The notes beneath the pieces were generated by a model. It ran no database searches. It saw only the letters and a list, made by a program, of their open reading frames with translations, and was not told where the DNA came from. From assembly GCF_027497215.1 (NCBI RefSeq), contig NZ_CP114904.1:3308001-3372000 (forward strand): a DNA stretch of 64,000 nucleotides, read 5' to 3'. Every line of letters begins with the position of its first letter. Position 1 is the stretch's first letter. This DNA comes from Micromonospora sp. WMMD812. Its GTDB lineage: Bacteria; Actinomycetota; Actinomycetes; Mycobacteriales; Micromonosporaceae. Positions 43,516 through 53,075 of the stretch are shown piece after piece. The position numbers and the translations under genes were made by a program.

Positions 43516-44739
43516 TCAACGCGGCTCATGGCCCTGCCGGGTCAGCTCGGTGTCCAACAGTTCGCGCAGCACGGCGCCGCGGCCCTCCCAGCCGTGTTCC
43601 GCCGCGCTCGCCATCCGGTCGCCCAGGACGGTGTCGCTGACCGGCCCGAGCAGCTCGGGCAGGCGAGCGACGAGGTCGCCGGCCTCGGCCGCCGTCACGT
43701 GGGGGTTGGTGCGCGCCAGCTCGGTCACCGCCGGAAGCCCGGTGCTCAGCACCGCCAGGCCGGAGGAGAGATATTCGAAGCACTTCAGGGGACTGACCCC
43801 GCGGGTGTAGTCGTTGATCGCGTACGGGATGAGGCCGACGGCGCAGGTGCCGGCCACCTCGGCGAGTTGGGCGGGTGTGAGGACGCCGAGGTGGCGGGCG
43901 CCGAGTTTCTCGAGGCGGCGCAGCTCCGCGTCGAAGCTGCCCCCACCGGCGGCGAGCGGACCGGCCAGCAGCAGTTCGCCGTGGCCCCGCAGGGCGATGG
44001 CGATCGACTCGAGCAGCGGCAGGTCGAGCTTGTGGACGGTCAGGTTCCCGGAGAAGAGCACGGCGGGTCGGCGCTCGGCCGCCGGCCGGCTCGCGGCCGC
44101 GAAGACCGAGACGTCCGCGACGTTCGGCAGGAGTTCGACCCGGGGGAAGCCGGCGGCGACGAGGTGGTCCTGGACCGCCGTGCTGGTTGCGATGGCGACG
44201 GCGGTGCGCGACGACAGGGACCGCTCACCGCGGGCCACGGCGACGCCGTCGACACCGGGGAACGTCGCCAGGAGGTCGACGCAGTGGTAGATGACGACGT
44301 CCGCTGCCGCTTCCAGCCCGTAGGTGACCGGCGTGAACGTCCAGAGCACGCGCGGACGCTGGCTGGTGAGCCAGGCTCCGGTGGCACGCCGCAGCAGAGC
44401 CCGGTTGAGCGGACGAGTCGGCGTGCGGTGCACCGGCAGCACGAGCGGGGACACGATGTGCGCTCCGGCCGGCCGGGGGCGGTGCGCCGGGGTCTCCCGG
44501 TCGCCCATCGCCCGCCGCACCCGCGAGGCCATCCGGACGACGTCGTCCCGCCGGAGCGTGGGCCGGCGCAGCCCCAACGACTCGACGAACGTCACGTTCG
44601 TGGTCCGCGCGAGTTCACGGGCGACGTAGTGCTGGTTCGTCGCGATCGGAGAGTCCCATTCCGCGGTGCCCAACATCAGCACATTGGCCGGCGGCCCCTC
44701 GCCGAGTCGGGTGTGCTCCGGCACGGACGCCGTCACCAT
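43516..44739 (-). CDS. Glycosyltransferase (GT4-like)
   Basis: 407 residues with a GT-B arrangement: ANVLMLGTAEWDSPIATNQH at the N-terminus, VIYHCVDLLATFPG, LPNVADVSVF, AVLFSGNLTVHKLDLPLL, and GVSPLKCFEYLSSGLAVLST, where the CFEYL Glu is a likely donor contact. It resembles TuaH/WecG-neighbour teichuronic-type glycosyltransferases. ATG at 44739 has GGAGATGACTTC upstream and is preferred to the longer start. Confidence 0.85.
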   Translation of the reverse strand: MVTASVPEHTRLGEGPPANVLMLGTAEWDSPIATNQHYVARELARTTNVTFVESLGLRRPTLRRDDVVRMASRVRRAMGDRETPAHRPRPAGAHIVSPLVLPVHRTPTRPLNRALLRRATGAWLTSQRPRVLWTFTPVTYGLEAAADVVIYHCVDLLATFPGVDGVAVARGERSLSSRTAVAIATSTAVQDHLVAAGFPRVELLPNVADVSVFAAASRPAAERRPAVLFSGNLTVHKLDLPLLESIAIALRGHGELLLAGPLAAGGGSFDAELRRLEKLGARHLGVLTPAQLAEVAGTCAVGLIPYAINDYTRGVSPLKCFEYLSSGLAVLSTGLPAVTELARTNPHVTAAEAGDLVARLPELLGPVSDTVLGDRMASAAEHGWEGRGAVLRELLDTELTRQGHEPR

Positions 44740-44817
44740 GAAGTCATCTCCAGCTCGCAGTGCCCTGAGCTCGGCAAGAGTATGTGAGGACCTGGCCGAA
44801 GCCAATAGCCGGCCCGG

Positions 44818-45960
44818 CTACGCCTGCTCGGTCAACCAGGCGGCCATGTTCGCCTGGAACACCTGCGGCGTGAACCGTCGGGCGTTGGTCATCGCCGCCG
44901 ACGCGGACAACCGGGACGCGCGCCGGATCGGGTCCACGTAGTCGGCCGGGTCGGTGGCGTCGAGGAGGAATCCGGTCTCACCCGTCACCACCGTCTCCAG
45001 CAGCCCGCCCCGGGCCCAGCCCACCACGGGCGTGCCGCAGGCCTGCGCCTCCACCGGGATCATCCCGAAGTCCTCCAGCGCCGGGTAGAGCAGCGCCGCG
45101 GCGCCCCAGTACAGCTCGCGGAGCCGTTCCCTCGTCGGCCGGACCTCGAACTCGACCGGCACGTCGACGCGGGCGGCGAGCCGGCGAAGGTTCTCCTCCT
45201 CGGGCCCGCTGCCCGCGATGACCAGCGGCAGGCCCGCCGCGGCGGCGATCTCGATCATCAGATCGAAGTTCTTGTACGGGATCCACCGGCCGACGCCCAG
45301 CAGATAGCGGCGGTCCCGGTCGCGTACCTCCGGCGGAGCCGACCCGAAGTAGTCCACCTCCACCGGCGGGTTGATGACCCGGGCGTCCCGCCCCCAGTAC
45401 CGGCGGATCCGGGCCTGCACCTCCCGGGAGTTCGCCGCGTAGCTGTGGACGTGGCGGCTCAACCGCCGGTCGCCGGCCTGCAGCACGGCGCGCATCGGCC
45501 CGAGCACGGCATTGGCTCCCCGCTGGTCCAGCTCCGGGCTCCAGACGTAGCGGGCCGGTGAGTGCACGTAGCTCAGGTGGCGGGTCCGGTCCGGGTCGCC
45601 GATCTTCACGGTGTGGGCGAAGGCGTGACTGGACGACAGGACGACGTCGTACACCTTGCGGGTCAGGGTCCGCCAGGTGAGCGGCATGACCGGGAGCGCC
45701 AGGGCCTTGCTGCGCCGTAACGGGGTCTTCGCCAGCCAGGACTCGTGGATCTCCTGGTCCACCGTCGCGTCGTGGTCCTTCCAGAGGACGAACCGATCCG
45801 CGTGCGGCACGACCTCGGCCATGCTGAGGAAGACCTGCTCGGATCCGCCGGTCGCCCCGAACCACTCGTGGATCAGCGCGACGGAGTGGTCGGCGAGGGG
45901 CCGGAGCGCGGCGTCGGGCGCGGCGACGCGCGTCGGCGTCCCGTCCTGCAGTGCACTCAA
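44818..45960 (-). CDS. GT4-family glycosyltransferase
   Basis: 380 residues with HEWFGATGGSEQVFLSMAEV, SYVHSPARYVW, NPPVEVDYF, LLGVGRWIPYKNFDLMIEIA, LVIAGSGPEEENLRRL and EDFGMIPVEAQACGTPVVGW (clear E-x7-E signature). It is close to mannosyl/fucosyl-type GT4 enzymes used in exopolysaccharides. TTG at 45960 overlaps the upstream stop (TTGA). Confidence 0.92.
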   Translation of the reverse strand: MSALQDGTPTRVAAPDAALRPLADHSVALIHEWFGATGGSEQVFLSMAEVVPHADRFVLWKDHDATVDQEIHESWLAKTPLRRSKALALPVMPLTWRTLTRKVYDVVLSSSHAFAHTVKIGDPDRTRHLSYVHSPARYVWSPELDQRGANAVLGPMRAVLQAGDRRLSRHVHSYAANSREVQARIRRYWGRDARVINPPVEVDYFGSAPPEVRDRDRRYLLGVGRWIPYKNFDLMIEIAAAAGLPLVIAGSGPEEENLRRLAARVDVPVEFEVRPTRERLRELYWGAAALLYPALEDFGMIPVEAQACGTPVVGWARGGLLETVVTGETGFLLDATDPADYVDPIRRASRLSASAAMTNARRFTPQVFQANMAAWLTEQA

Positions 45961-47306
45961 AAGACGACCACGTCCCGGATGTAGCTGGCGAAGCGACGCA
46001 GTTGGTACGCCTCCGGCACCGGCGAGGTCATCCGGATCACGACCTGACGGTCGAGCGCGCCGGACTCTCCACTACGGAAGTAGGCGACGACCACCAAGCC
46101 GTGCCGCTGCTGGCCGTCGATCTCGATGATCTGCTCGGCGTAGCTGGCGTACTGGCCGCTGCGAATCCACTGTGCGCCCCACGCCTCCTCGACACCGCGC
46201 ATGGCGTTCTGCCACTGGTCGTTGCACGGCTGCGGGCAGTCCCGCACGATCACCTCGCCGCCGACGGCCTGGTTACCGGTGGCGGCGGTGCCGCACTGGT
46301 ACTTGACGAACCCCTCGGTCCGCCCGGCCAGCGTGCACTGCCAGGTGGTGGGAACCTTCACCGGGAAGCCCAGGCCGTCGAGCTCGGTCAGCGTCCGGAC
46401 GGTGTCCCGTTCGTTGAAGCGCGGCCACTGGGTCGGCCAGCTGCCGGCCTTCGGCGGTTCGAGGCCGGGCGACTGCGGCGGCGTCGTCGGCAACGCCGGC
46501 GGCAGGGTGCTGGTCGTGGGGGCGCTCTGCGGCGTCTCGGTGTCGTTGCCCGACACCGCCCAGACGGCCACCCCGCCGCCGGCGACCAGCACCAGGACCA
46601 GTGCGGCGACCCCCACCCAGAGCCCGGTCCGGCTGCGGCGGGGCTCGGAGGGCTTGATGCGGCGAGTGGGGGTGGCGAACGGGTCCTGGAAGGAGGCAGC
46701 CGTGTTGGTCTGGGCGACCGGCGACCGCGGCGCGGGTACGGGCGCGGGTGCCTCGGCGGCCGGCGTCGCGGGTGACGTCGGCGCGGCCGACACCGGCTGC
46801 GGGGACGGGGACACCGGCTGCCCGGAGACCGGGGTCGCGTGCACCGCCCACGGTAGTTGCGGCATCTCGGACACCAACTCGGGAGCACCGGAGACCGGCT
46901 GCGGCGGGCCGCTGACCTGATTCGGCGCGCCCGACACCGGTGGCGCCGACACCGCGGGGGCGGCGGACGTGGGCGGCGCCGACACCGGCGTGTCGGGCAC
47001 TGGTTGGTAGTCCAGACCGAGGCTCTGGAAGAGACGCCGCGGGGCGTCCCCCTCCGCCGCCGGGTAGGCCACCCACGGGTGGGCCGCCGAGAAGTCGGCG
47101 CTGGCGAAGGCGTGGCCGTCCTCGGCGTCAGCCAGGGCATTCGCCGCGTTGGCGAAGGCTTCCCGCCAACGCTGGTCGGAGGCCGCCACCCCGTCCAGGA
47201 CCGCCACCGTCGCGAACCGGCCCTGCCCGTCCACGGCGGCCCAGGCCTTACCGACCTGGCATGAGCCCAGCATGTGGGTGTACCTGTAAGGGCTCTCCGG
47301 TTGCAT
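45957..47306 (-). CDS. Pro-rich single-pass membrane protein heading the GT operon
   Basis: 449 residues, no known family. A small N-terminal domain (~1-105; CQVGKAWAAVDGQGRFATVA) is followed by ~150 residues rich in Pro, Val, Ser with repeated V-S-x-x-P units (e.g. VSGAPNQVSGPPQPVSGAP), a basic patch, one membrane helix (~275-298) and an extracytoplasmic C-terminal domain with cysteines in VRDCPQPCNDQW. ATG at 47306 has GGAGGAG. It is the first gene of the glycosyltransferase operon and may organise or regulate the machinery at the membrane; this is inference. Confidence 0.75.
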   Translation of the reverse strand: MQPESPYRYTHMLGSCQVGKAWAAVDGQGRFATVAVLDGVAASDQRWREAFANAANALADAEDGHAFASADFSAAHPWVAYPAAEGDAPRRLFQSLGLDYQPVPDTPVSAPPTSAAPAVSAPPVSGAPNQVSGPPQPVSGAPELVSEMPQLPWAVHATPVSGQPVSPSPQPVSAAPTSPATPAAEAPAPVPAPRSPVAQTNTAASFQDPFATPTRRIKPSEPRRSRTGLWVGVAALVLVLVAGGGVAVWAVSGNDTETPQSAPTTSTLPPALPTTPPQSPGLEPPKAGSWPTQWPRFNERDTVRTLTELDGLGFPVKVPTTWQCTLAGRTEGFVKYQCGTAATGNQAVGGEVIVRDCPQPCNDQWQNAMRGVEEAWGAQWIRSGQYASYAEQIIEIDGQQRHGLVVVAYFRSGESGALDRQVVIRMTSPVPEAYQLRRFASYIRDVVVF

Positions 47307-47570
47307 GCCACTCCTCCGCTCAACCGCCTTGCGGATCCTACAGAGCCGCCGCCATTGCAGCGGCCCGCCGGTCGGCCGACCGACAGGTCGGTGAACCGGC
47401 TGGTCGATCACCTGCCCACGGGGCCAGATGTGCGGCGGACGACGGCCGGCAGTCGCCCGCCCCTTCCGCCACCCGGGCCGGGAGCCTCTCGTGGCCACGA
47501 CGGCAGGACCCGGCGGGGGCCGCTGTGGCCACCGCCGGGCCGGTCCGTTCAGGTCGGACAGATCGCGTGC

Positions 47571-48029
47571 TCATCGCGGTTGAAGGCGGCTCCGGAACGA
47601 ACCGATCACCGACCGCCACGACGGCGTCCTGAGGGCTTCCAGGTCCGGGGCCACGACCGGCTCGACGCCGGGCGCGCACACGCCGTAGATCTGCGGCGCT
47701 ATCGCATCGGTGAGGATGTCGTCGAAGTGGAACGAACCCTCGAATCCGAGCCAGACCACCGTGTCCCCGGCAGTGCACGCCGCGCGCAGGCAGTGCGTCA
47801 GATAGGTGTGGAGGTCGGCCGGCAGCTCGTCGAAGACCAGGTCGTATTCGGTGACGCAGGTGTACGGGAACGGACCCGGGTCGTCCCGCTCAAGTGAATA
47901 CGTCTGCACCTCGGCCGGTGCCGTGCCGCCGAACTCGAAGTTCGGCGACACGGCGGGAGTGCCCGGCACGAAGACGCTGACCACCGGCTGCGCGGCGAAA
48001 CGCAGCCCGGATGCCAGGTCAGCAGCCAC
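47571..48029 (-). CDS. Candidate immunity protein for toxin 2
   Basis: A 152-residue protein of no recognised family, starting (GTG 48029) 11 bases inside the 3' end of toxin 2. The overlap implies translational coupling, as expected for a toxin-immunity pair. It is acidic and mixed alpha/beta (YTCVTEYDLVFDELPADLHT, then TVVWLGFEGSFHFDDILTDA). No signal peptide, so it should act in the cytoplasm. The GT operon starts 265 bases further on, a gap in which I see no other gene. Confidence 0.7.
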   Translation of the reverse strand: MAADLASGLRFAAQPVVSVFVPGTPAVSPNFEFGGTAPAEVQTYSLERDDPGPFPYTCVTEYDLVFDELPADLHTYLTHCLRAACTAGDTVVWLGFEGSFHFDDILTDAIAPQIYGVCAPGVEPVVAPDLEALRTPSWRSVIGSFRSRLQPR

Positions 48030-51000
48030 AGATACCCCACAGCCTCAGGTCCTCGGGAGTGACGACCTTCGAGGACGTGACCCTACCTGCGTACTGGCCC
48101 TCCTTCGCCACGAACAGGACGACGGTCTTGCCGTTGACCTCACCGATGAAGCCCTTGTTCCGGATGCCACCGGTGCCACCGAGGGTCCAGTCGAAGGTCT
48201 TCTGCGGGTTGGTCAGGATCGACGAGGTCAGGTTTTCGAACGCCTGCCTCTTCGCTTCGTTGCTCCCTGTGTTGGGGATGATGTCGCCGACGAGCCGACG
48301 CATCGCGTGTCCGCCTTCGCCCCGCATTCCCTCGTAGGCGGTGGCGACGGTGTCCGCGCTGAAGCCGATCGCGGGCGGGCATCCGGCGTTGTGCACCAGC
48401 ACGGGTGTGTCACCGGCAACGACGTAGTAGGTCTGCAGGTCGGCGATGGACAGGTTGTGGACCCGGGAGTCCTCGGTCCGTTCCGCGACGGTCTCGATTT
48501 GCACCCAGGTGCCTGCGGACGTACGGATCGACTGCCCCGGCCGCAGGGATTCCGCCCTGACCCATGAGTCGAGATCGCGCACCCAGAAGGGGTGGTTGTG
48601 CGTCGCCGTGACAGTCCCTGTCGCGTCACCCGCGGCCCCGTCCGTGTCGATCGTGACGTCGACGAGTTGCTTGAGGCCGGCGCTACCGATGAGCGCCGTG
48701 ACCGCCTTCGCCGCCGTCACCCCGCTGACCGGGTCGGTGGCCAGAACCTTGTCGCCGACCTGGACCTGCTGGATCGGCCGGCGGGTACCGTCGGCCAGCA
48801 GCACCGCCGTGCCGGGGGTGAAGCTGCTCCCGCACTTGATGAGCTGCTCGACGATGTTCTTGACGGCGCGCAGCTTGTCGGCGTTCTTCAACGCCTTGGC
48901 GCCGGAGGCGAGCCACCCGACCACGGGGACCATGGCGCCGAGCGACAGCAGGCCACCGACCGCATCGCCGCGGCCGAAGGAGATCGCCGCGTCGGCGGCG
49001 TCGCAGACCTCGCCGGCCCCCGGGACGAGGCCGCACATGCCCAGCACGAACTGGAGCATGTCCAACATCAGCCCGGGGTTCTCGTCGACGAAGGCCTTGA
49101 GGTCGTTGAGCATGGAGCAGCCGGGCGTGCCCGCGTTCGCCGGCGCACTGCACTTGGCCGGGTTCGTCAGCGTTCCGGCCAGGTCCTTGTAGACGTTGAC
49201 GCACTGCGGCGACATGGCCGACTCCGGCACCAGGCAGCCCCAGGTCTTGTGGCTGTCCGCCGCGGTCCCGTTGCCGCCAGGGCCGCTCCCCGCTGCCGTG
49301 CTGCGCTGCTGTGCCTCCCACTCCTTCAACTTGGTGGCGTAGATGGCCGAGGCTTCCTTGGCGGCGGCGTCGGCGGCCGCGGCGTCCTTGCCGGCGGCCG
49401 TGGCCGCGGCGCGTGCATCCCTGGCGTCCGCCGACGCGGCCGCGGCGTCCGCGCTCGCACGGCGGGAGGCCGCGCTCGCCGTCGCTGCCGAGATGGCGGC
49501 GTTGTTGGCGCTCGCCTGCGCCGAGTTGGCCGCGTTGCGAGCCGTCTGCGCGGACTGCGCCGCCTGATCGGCGGATCTCTGGGCCGCCTCGGCCGACAGC
49601 CGCGCGTTGTTCCTGTGCGTCTCGGCCAGCTTGGCCGCGTCGTCGGCCCGCTTGGCGGCGGCATCCGCCTCGGCAGCCGAGCCCGCGGCGTCGAGTGCTG
49701 CTTCCTGAGCGCGGGCGGCGTCCTCCAGCGCCTTCTGTGCGTACTGCTGCGCTTCGAGGATCAGCTTGCGCACGGTCGCCACATGGGCGGCCTGCTCCAG
49801 ATCCCGCTGCGCCGCCTGGTAACGGGACGTGGCCAGAAAGTAGGAGATGTAGGACGGCGGCCCGGAGAGTGCGACCTGCCCGGCCGCCTTGACCTCCGGC
49901 CCTCCGGTGTCCATCGCGCGGTACACCTCGAGCCGCTCGTCGGCAGTGCGCGCGGTGTGCTGCCCGGTGCGGAGGAACTCGTGTGCGGCGGCCCCGCCAC
50001 TCGCGAGAGCCTGCTCCGCGGCTGCCTTCAGGTTCACGTGGCCGGCGGCGGTGGCGGTCTCGAGGATCTGGTAGATCGCCTGCCGGTCCTTGAAGACCTT
50101 CCCGCTGTAGTTGCGCGTGCGCAGGAACGCATCCACCGCGGCGTCGTCACCGGCCAGGGCGGTCTGCGCGGCCGTCTTCTCCGGCCCGTCGGCCAGGGTG
50201 TCGATCAGGTGCCACACCCTGGACCGGTCGTCCTGACCGCTCGCGGCCCTGCGGCCGGTGGCCAGCCACGTCCGCATCTCCACTTCGCCGCCGGCCAGGA
50301 CGTCGAGCGCCGCGGACTTGGTCCATTCGCCGCCGGTGGTGGTCAGTGCGGCAGCTGCGCGGCGGCCCTTGTCCACCATCTCGCCGGCCGGAACACCCGG
50401 TGCGGCAGCCTCGTTCAGCAGGGCGCGGGTCGTTGCATCGACCCGGAGCTCCTCAGCGGTGTCCCACTGCAGGCTGCGGTTCCACGCCGCCAGGACCCCG
50501 CCAGCGGCCTTGGTCTGCTGTTCCTGGGCCAGGGCCTCCTGCGCGGCCAGCACGCCCTGCTCGGTGGCCTCCGCCAACCGCGCCTCGTCCTCCTGACGGG
50601 CGAGCGTCTCCAGCTCCCCCGCCCTGGTGGCCGCGGCTACCGCGACGTTCGCCGACTCCACGGCCGCGGCCGCGGCCTTGGCCGACTCGGCCGCCGAATA
50701 CTGCGCGTTCTCCGCCGCGATCGCGGCGGCCAACGCCGACCTCTCGGCGTTCTCCGCGTGCACTGCTGCCTGCTCCGCGAACCGGAAGGCATCCGCCGCG
50801 GCCTGCGCCGCCGACCGCGCCAGCGATTCGGCCCGAGCCGCCGCGCGCGACGCCGTCGCCGCCGCCGCCCGGGCTCTCGCCGCCGCGTCTCGCGCCCGCT
50901 GCGCCTGCTGCGCCGACACGCCCGACTGTCGGCTCGCCGCGTCGGCGGCGTTCGCGGCGTCATCCGCGTTCCGGCCCGCGGCCTTCGCCGCCACCGAGGC

Positions 51001-52218
51001 CGCCTCGGCCTGCGCCAGGGCGCGGTCACGCTCGACCTTCGCCATCAGCAGCTCGCGTGCCCTCGCCGCCGCGTCCCGGGCTGCCTCCGCCGCCTCCCGG
51101 GCCGCCCGGGCATCGCCGGCGTTCGCCCGGGCCGCCGCTGCGGCGCGCTGCGCCCGCGCCGCCGCCTGGGCCGTCAACGACGCCGCCGTCACCGCCCGGC
51201 GTGAGGCGTCCGCGGCGGTCCTCGCCGCCCGCATCGCCGCGTTCGACGCCGCTACCGCCACCCGGGCGGCGTCCGCCGCACCGGCCGCGGCATCCGCCGC
51301 CCGCCCGGCCGCGGCCGAGGCCTTCGCCGCCGCGCCACCAGCCGCCTGCGCCTCCGCCTGCGCCTTCTGGGCTGCCTTCTTCGCCTCGTCCGCGGCGTTC
51401 GCTGCCCGCGCCGAGAACTCCTCCGCGGCGAGCGACTCCTTGGCGGTCGCCTCACCGGCCTGCCTGGCCTGCTCGGTCAACGCCCGGATCGAGGCCAGCT
51501 CCGCGTCCCGCGCCCGGGCCACGAACTGTCCGCTCACCAGGAACTCGGCGAGCTCCTCCGGCGATCCCGACAACGCCTGCTGCGCCGCGGTGTTGAGGAC
51601 CGGGCCGCTGTTGTTCGGTCCGCCGGTGAGCATGCGCGTCGCGGCCAGCCGGTCGTCGGCGAAGGCCGCCGCGTCCCGGCCCGAGGCCAGGAAGTCTGCG
51701 ACGTCCTGCGCTGAGCCGTCGAGCGCCTGCTGCGCCGCCGCCTTCGTCGTCGGTCCGCCGGACTCCAGGGCGCGGTAGACCCGCAGGCGCTCGTCGGCCG
51801 GCCATGCCTCCTGCCAGCCACCGTTGACGAACGCGCGCACCTCCGCGGCCGAGCCCTCCAGCGCTCTGAGCCCCGCGGCCCGCACCGCCGGACCGTCCAT
51901 CGACGTGAGCACCTGCGCCGCGGCTCGCTCGTCAGCCTCCTGCGCCACCTGGCGCCCGGAGTCGAAGAACGCCTGGAGGTCCTGATCGGAGCCCAGCAGG
52001 GCAGCCTCGGCCGCCCGGCGCACGGACGGGCCGCCGGAGACCATGTAATCGGCCGCGGTCTGGCGATAGGCCCGGAGATCGCTCTCCTCGGCGGACGCCG
52101 GCGCCGATTGAAGGAACGGCCCGACCATGACGAGCGCGACGACAGTCGCCACGCGCCGCGACGGACGGGACAGCCGCCTCGGGCGGCGCAGCACCGGATC
52201 AAGGACGCGACGGATCAC
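48019..52218 (-). CDS. ALF-repeat/HINT polymorphic toxin 2
   Basis: 1399 residues with the same plan as toxin 1: signal peptide ending PASA-EESD, ALF repeats (AAGLRALEGSAAEVRAFVNG and others), two Ala-rich coiled coils, a second ALF block, a pretoxin segment (VCDAADAAISFGRGDAVGG), and HINT at 1131-1277 (SSFTPGTAVLLADG, THNHPFW, VLVHN). The last 122 residues differ completely: GGHAMRRLVGDIIPNTGSNE, FDWTLGGTGGIRNKGFIGEV and VVLFVAKEGQYAG. A His-Arg helix followed by a short sheet suggests a BECR-fold RNase, but that is a guess. GTG at 52218 follows CGGGGGTTCC; a longer in-frame start is rejected. Confidence 0.87.
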   Translation of the reverse strand: MIRRVLDPVLRRPRRLSRPSRRVATVVALVMVGPFLQSAPASAEESDLRAYRQTAADYMVSGGPSVRRAAEAALLGSDQDLQAFFDSGRQVAQEADERAAAQVLTSMDGPAVRAAGLRALEGSAAEVRAFVNGGWQEAWPADERLRVYRALESGGPTTKAAAQQALDGSAQDVADFLASGRDAAAFADDRLAATRMLTGGPNNSGPVLNTAAQQALSGSPEELAEFLVSGQFVARARDAELASIRALTEQARQAGEATAKESLAAEEFSARAANAADEAKKAAQKAQAEAQAAGGAAAKASAAAGRAADAAAGAADAARVAVAASNAAMRAARTAADASRRAVTAASLTAQAAARAQRAAAAARANAGDARAAREAAEAARDAAARARELLMAKVERDRALAQAEAASVAAKAAGRNADDAANAADAASRQSGVSAQQAQRARDAAARARAAAATASRAAARAESLARSAAQAAADAFRFAEQAAVHAENAERSALAAAIAAENAQYSAAESAKAAAAAVESANVAVAAATRAGELETLARQEDEARLAEATEQGVLAAQEALAQEQQTKAAGGVLAAWNRSLQWDTAEELRVDATTRALLNEAAAPGVPAGEMVDKGRRAAAALTTTGGEWTKSAALDVLAGGEVEMRTWLATGRRAASGQDDRSRVWHLIDTLADGPEKTAAQTALAGDDAAVDAFLRTRNYSGKVFKDRQAIYQILETATAAGHVNLKAAAEQALASGGAAAHEFLRTGQHTARTADERLEVYRAMDTGGPEVKAAGQVALSGPPSYISYFLATSRYQAAQRDLEQAAHVATVRKLILEAQQYAQKALEDAARAQEAALDAAGSAAEADAAAKRADDAAKLAETHRNNARLSAEAAQRSADQAAQSAQTARNAANSAQASANNAAISAATASAASRRASADAAAASADARDARAAATAAGKDAAAADAAAKEASAIYATKLKEWEAQQRSTAAGSGPGGNGTAADSHKTWGCLVPESAMSPQCVNVYKDLAGTLTNPAKCSAPANAGTPGCSMLNDLKAFVDENPGLMLDMLQFVLGMCGLVPGAGEVCDAADAAISFGRGDAVGGLLSLGAMVPVVGWLASGAKALKNADKLRAVKNIVEQLIKCGSSFTPGTAVLLADGTRRPIQQVQVGDKVLATDPVSGVTAAKAVTALIGSAGLKQLVDVTIDTDGAAGDATGTVTATHNHPFWVRDLDSWVRAESLRPGQSIRTSAGTWVQIETVAERTEDSRVHNLSIADLQTYYVVAGDTPVLVHNAGCPPAIGFSADTVATAYEGMRGEGGHAMRRLVGDIIPNTGSNEAKRQAFENLTSSILTNPQKTFDWTLGGTGGIRNKGFIGEVNGKTVVLFVAKEGQYAGRVTSSKVVTPEDLRLWGICGC

Positions 52219-52368
52219 GGAACCCCCGTATGAGAAAGACGGCTCAACGACACAGATTGCAGCCAGCAACGCCGGCCCACATCGACACACTTCTACCGAT
52301 GAGCGGCAGGGGACAGTCTGTCAAACATCGAGCGGGTCCGCTGCCCCGGCGGGGCTTCAGGCACCACG

Positions 52369-52412
52369 CGAAGGGGGAGCGGCCGGCGACTGCCGGACCC
52401 GCTCCCCCTTCG
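52369..52412 (-). terminator. Strong hairpin terminator
   Basis: Perfect 14-base-pair stem (CGAAGGGGGAGCGG / CCGCTCCCCCTTCG) with a nested CCGGC/GCCGG hairpin, 12 bases after the stop of the secreted protein gene and upstream of toxin 2. It should insulate toxin 2 from read-through. Confidence 0.75.
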
Positions 52413-52423
52413 TTGCTGTCCTG

Positions 52424-52933
52424 TTAGGACGCGGCTCCGGCGAGCCGGAGCTCGACGAGGATGGCCTCCGGCAAATCGCCACCGGTGCCGGGGCTGATCG
52501 CCACGGGCTTGTTCGGCTCGATCTGGTAGGTCTTCGGGCCCTCCGGCAGGTTCGCGGTCGCCTCCAGCGGCTCGCTCCCACCACGGACGCCGAACGTCCC
52601 GGGGACCTCCAGAGTCAGGTAGCCCTGCGTGCCCTTGGTCTTGAAGCAGTACCAGACGCCGTACGGCTCCACGTCGAGGTGCTTCTCGACCTGGATCTGA
52701 CCGACCGGGCACTGCTCGCCCGTCTCGTAGGAACGCGAGGTGTCGAACCAGATGTGACCGTCACCCTTGAACACCTTCAAGCCGTGCTCCAGCAGGATGC
52801 GCTCGGCGCCCGGGTGGCTGAAGTCCTCCTCGATCGATGGTGGGGTGTCAGCGGCGAACGAACCCGAGTTCGCCACGAACACGGCCGCACCGGTCAGCAC
52901 GACCGCCGCGCCGACTCCTGCCATGACCTTCAT
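52424..52933 (-). CDS. Small secreted protein between toxins 2 and 3
   Basis: 169 residues with a signal peptide or signal anchor (VMAGVGAAVVLTGAAVFVAN) and a ~130-residue extracytoplasmic domain of beta character (YGVWYCFKTKGTQGYLTLEV). Two cysteines (QCPVGQ and WYCFK) could form a disulfide. No family recognised. ATG at 52933 has GGGAG 5 bases upstream. It follows the immunity candidate for toxin 3 and ends at a strong terminator, so it may belong to the toxin 3 operon, as an extracellular immunity factor or an unrelated secreted protein. Confidence 0.7.
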   Translation of the reverse strand: MKVMAGVGAAVVLTGAAVFVANSGSFAADTPPSIEEDFSHPGAERILLEHGLKVFKGDGHIWFDTSRSYETGEQCPVGQIQVEKHLDVEPYGVWYCFKTKGTQGYLTLEVPGTFGVRGGSEPLEATANLPEGPKTYQIEPNKPVAISPGTGGDLPEAILVELRLAGAAS

Positions 52934-53075
52934 TCGTACTCCCATCTCATGAACACCCAACGCCCGGCGGACGTTGACGGAGCAGGGCGACTCGCGCCAC
53001 CTCGGAAGGCGGCCATCGATATGAATGCACCGGCGGGGCCACCGTACCGGAACCGTGGGTCGTCATGGGGCCCCG

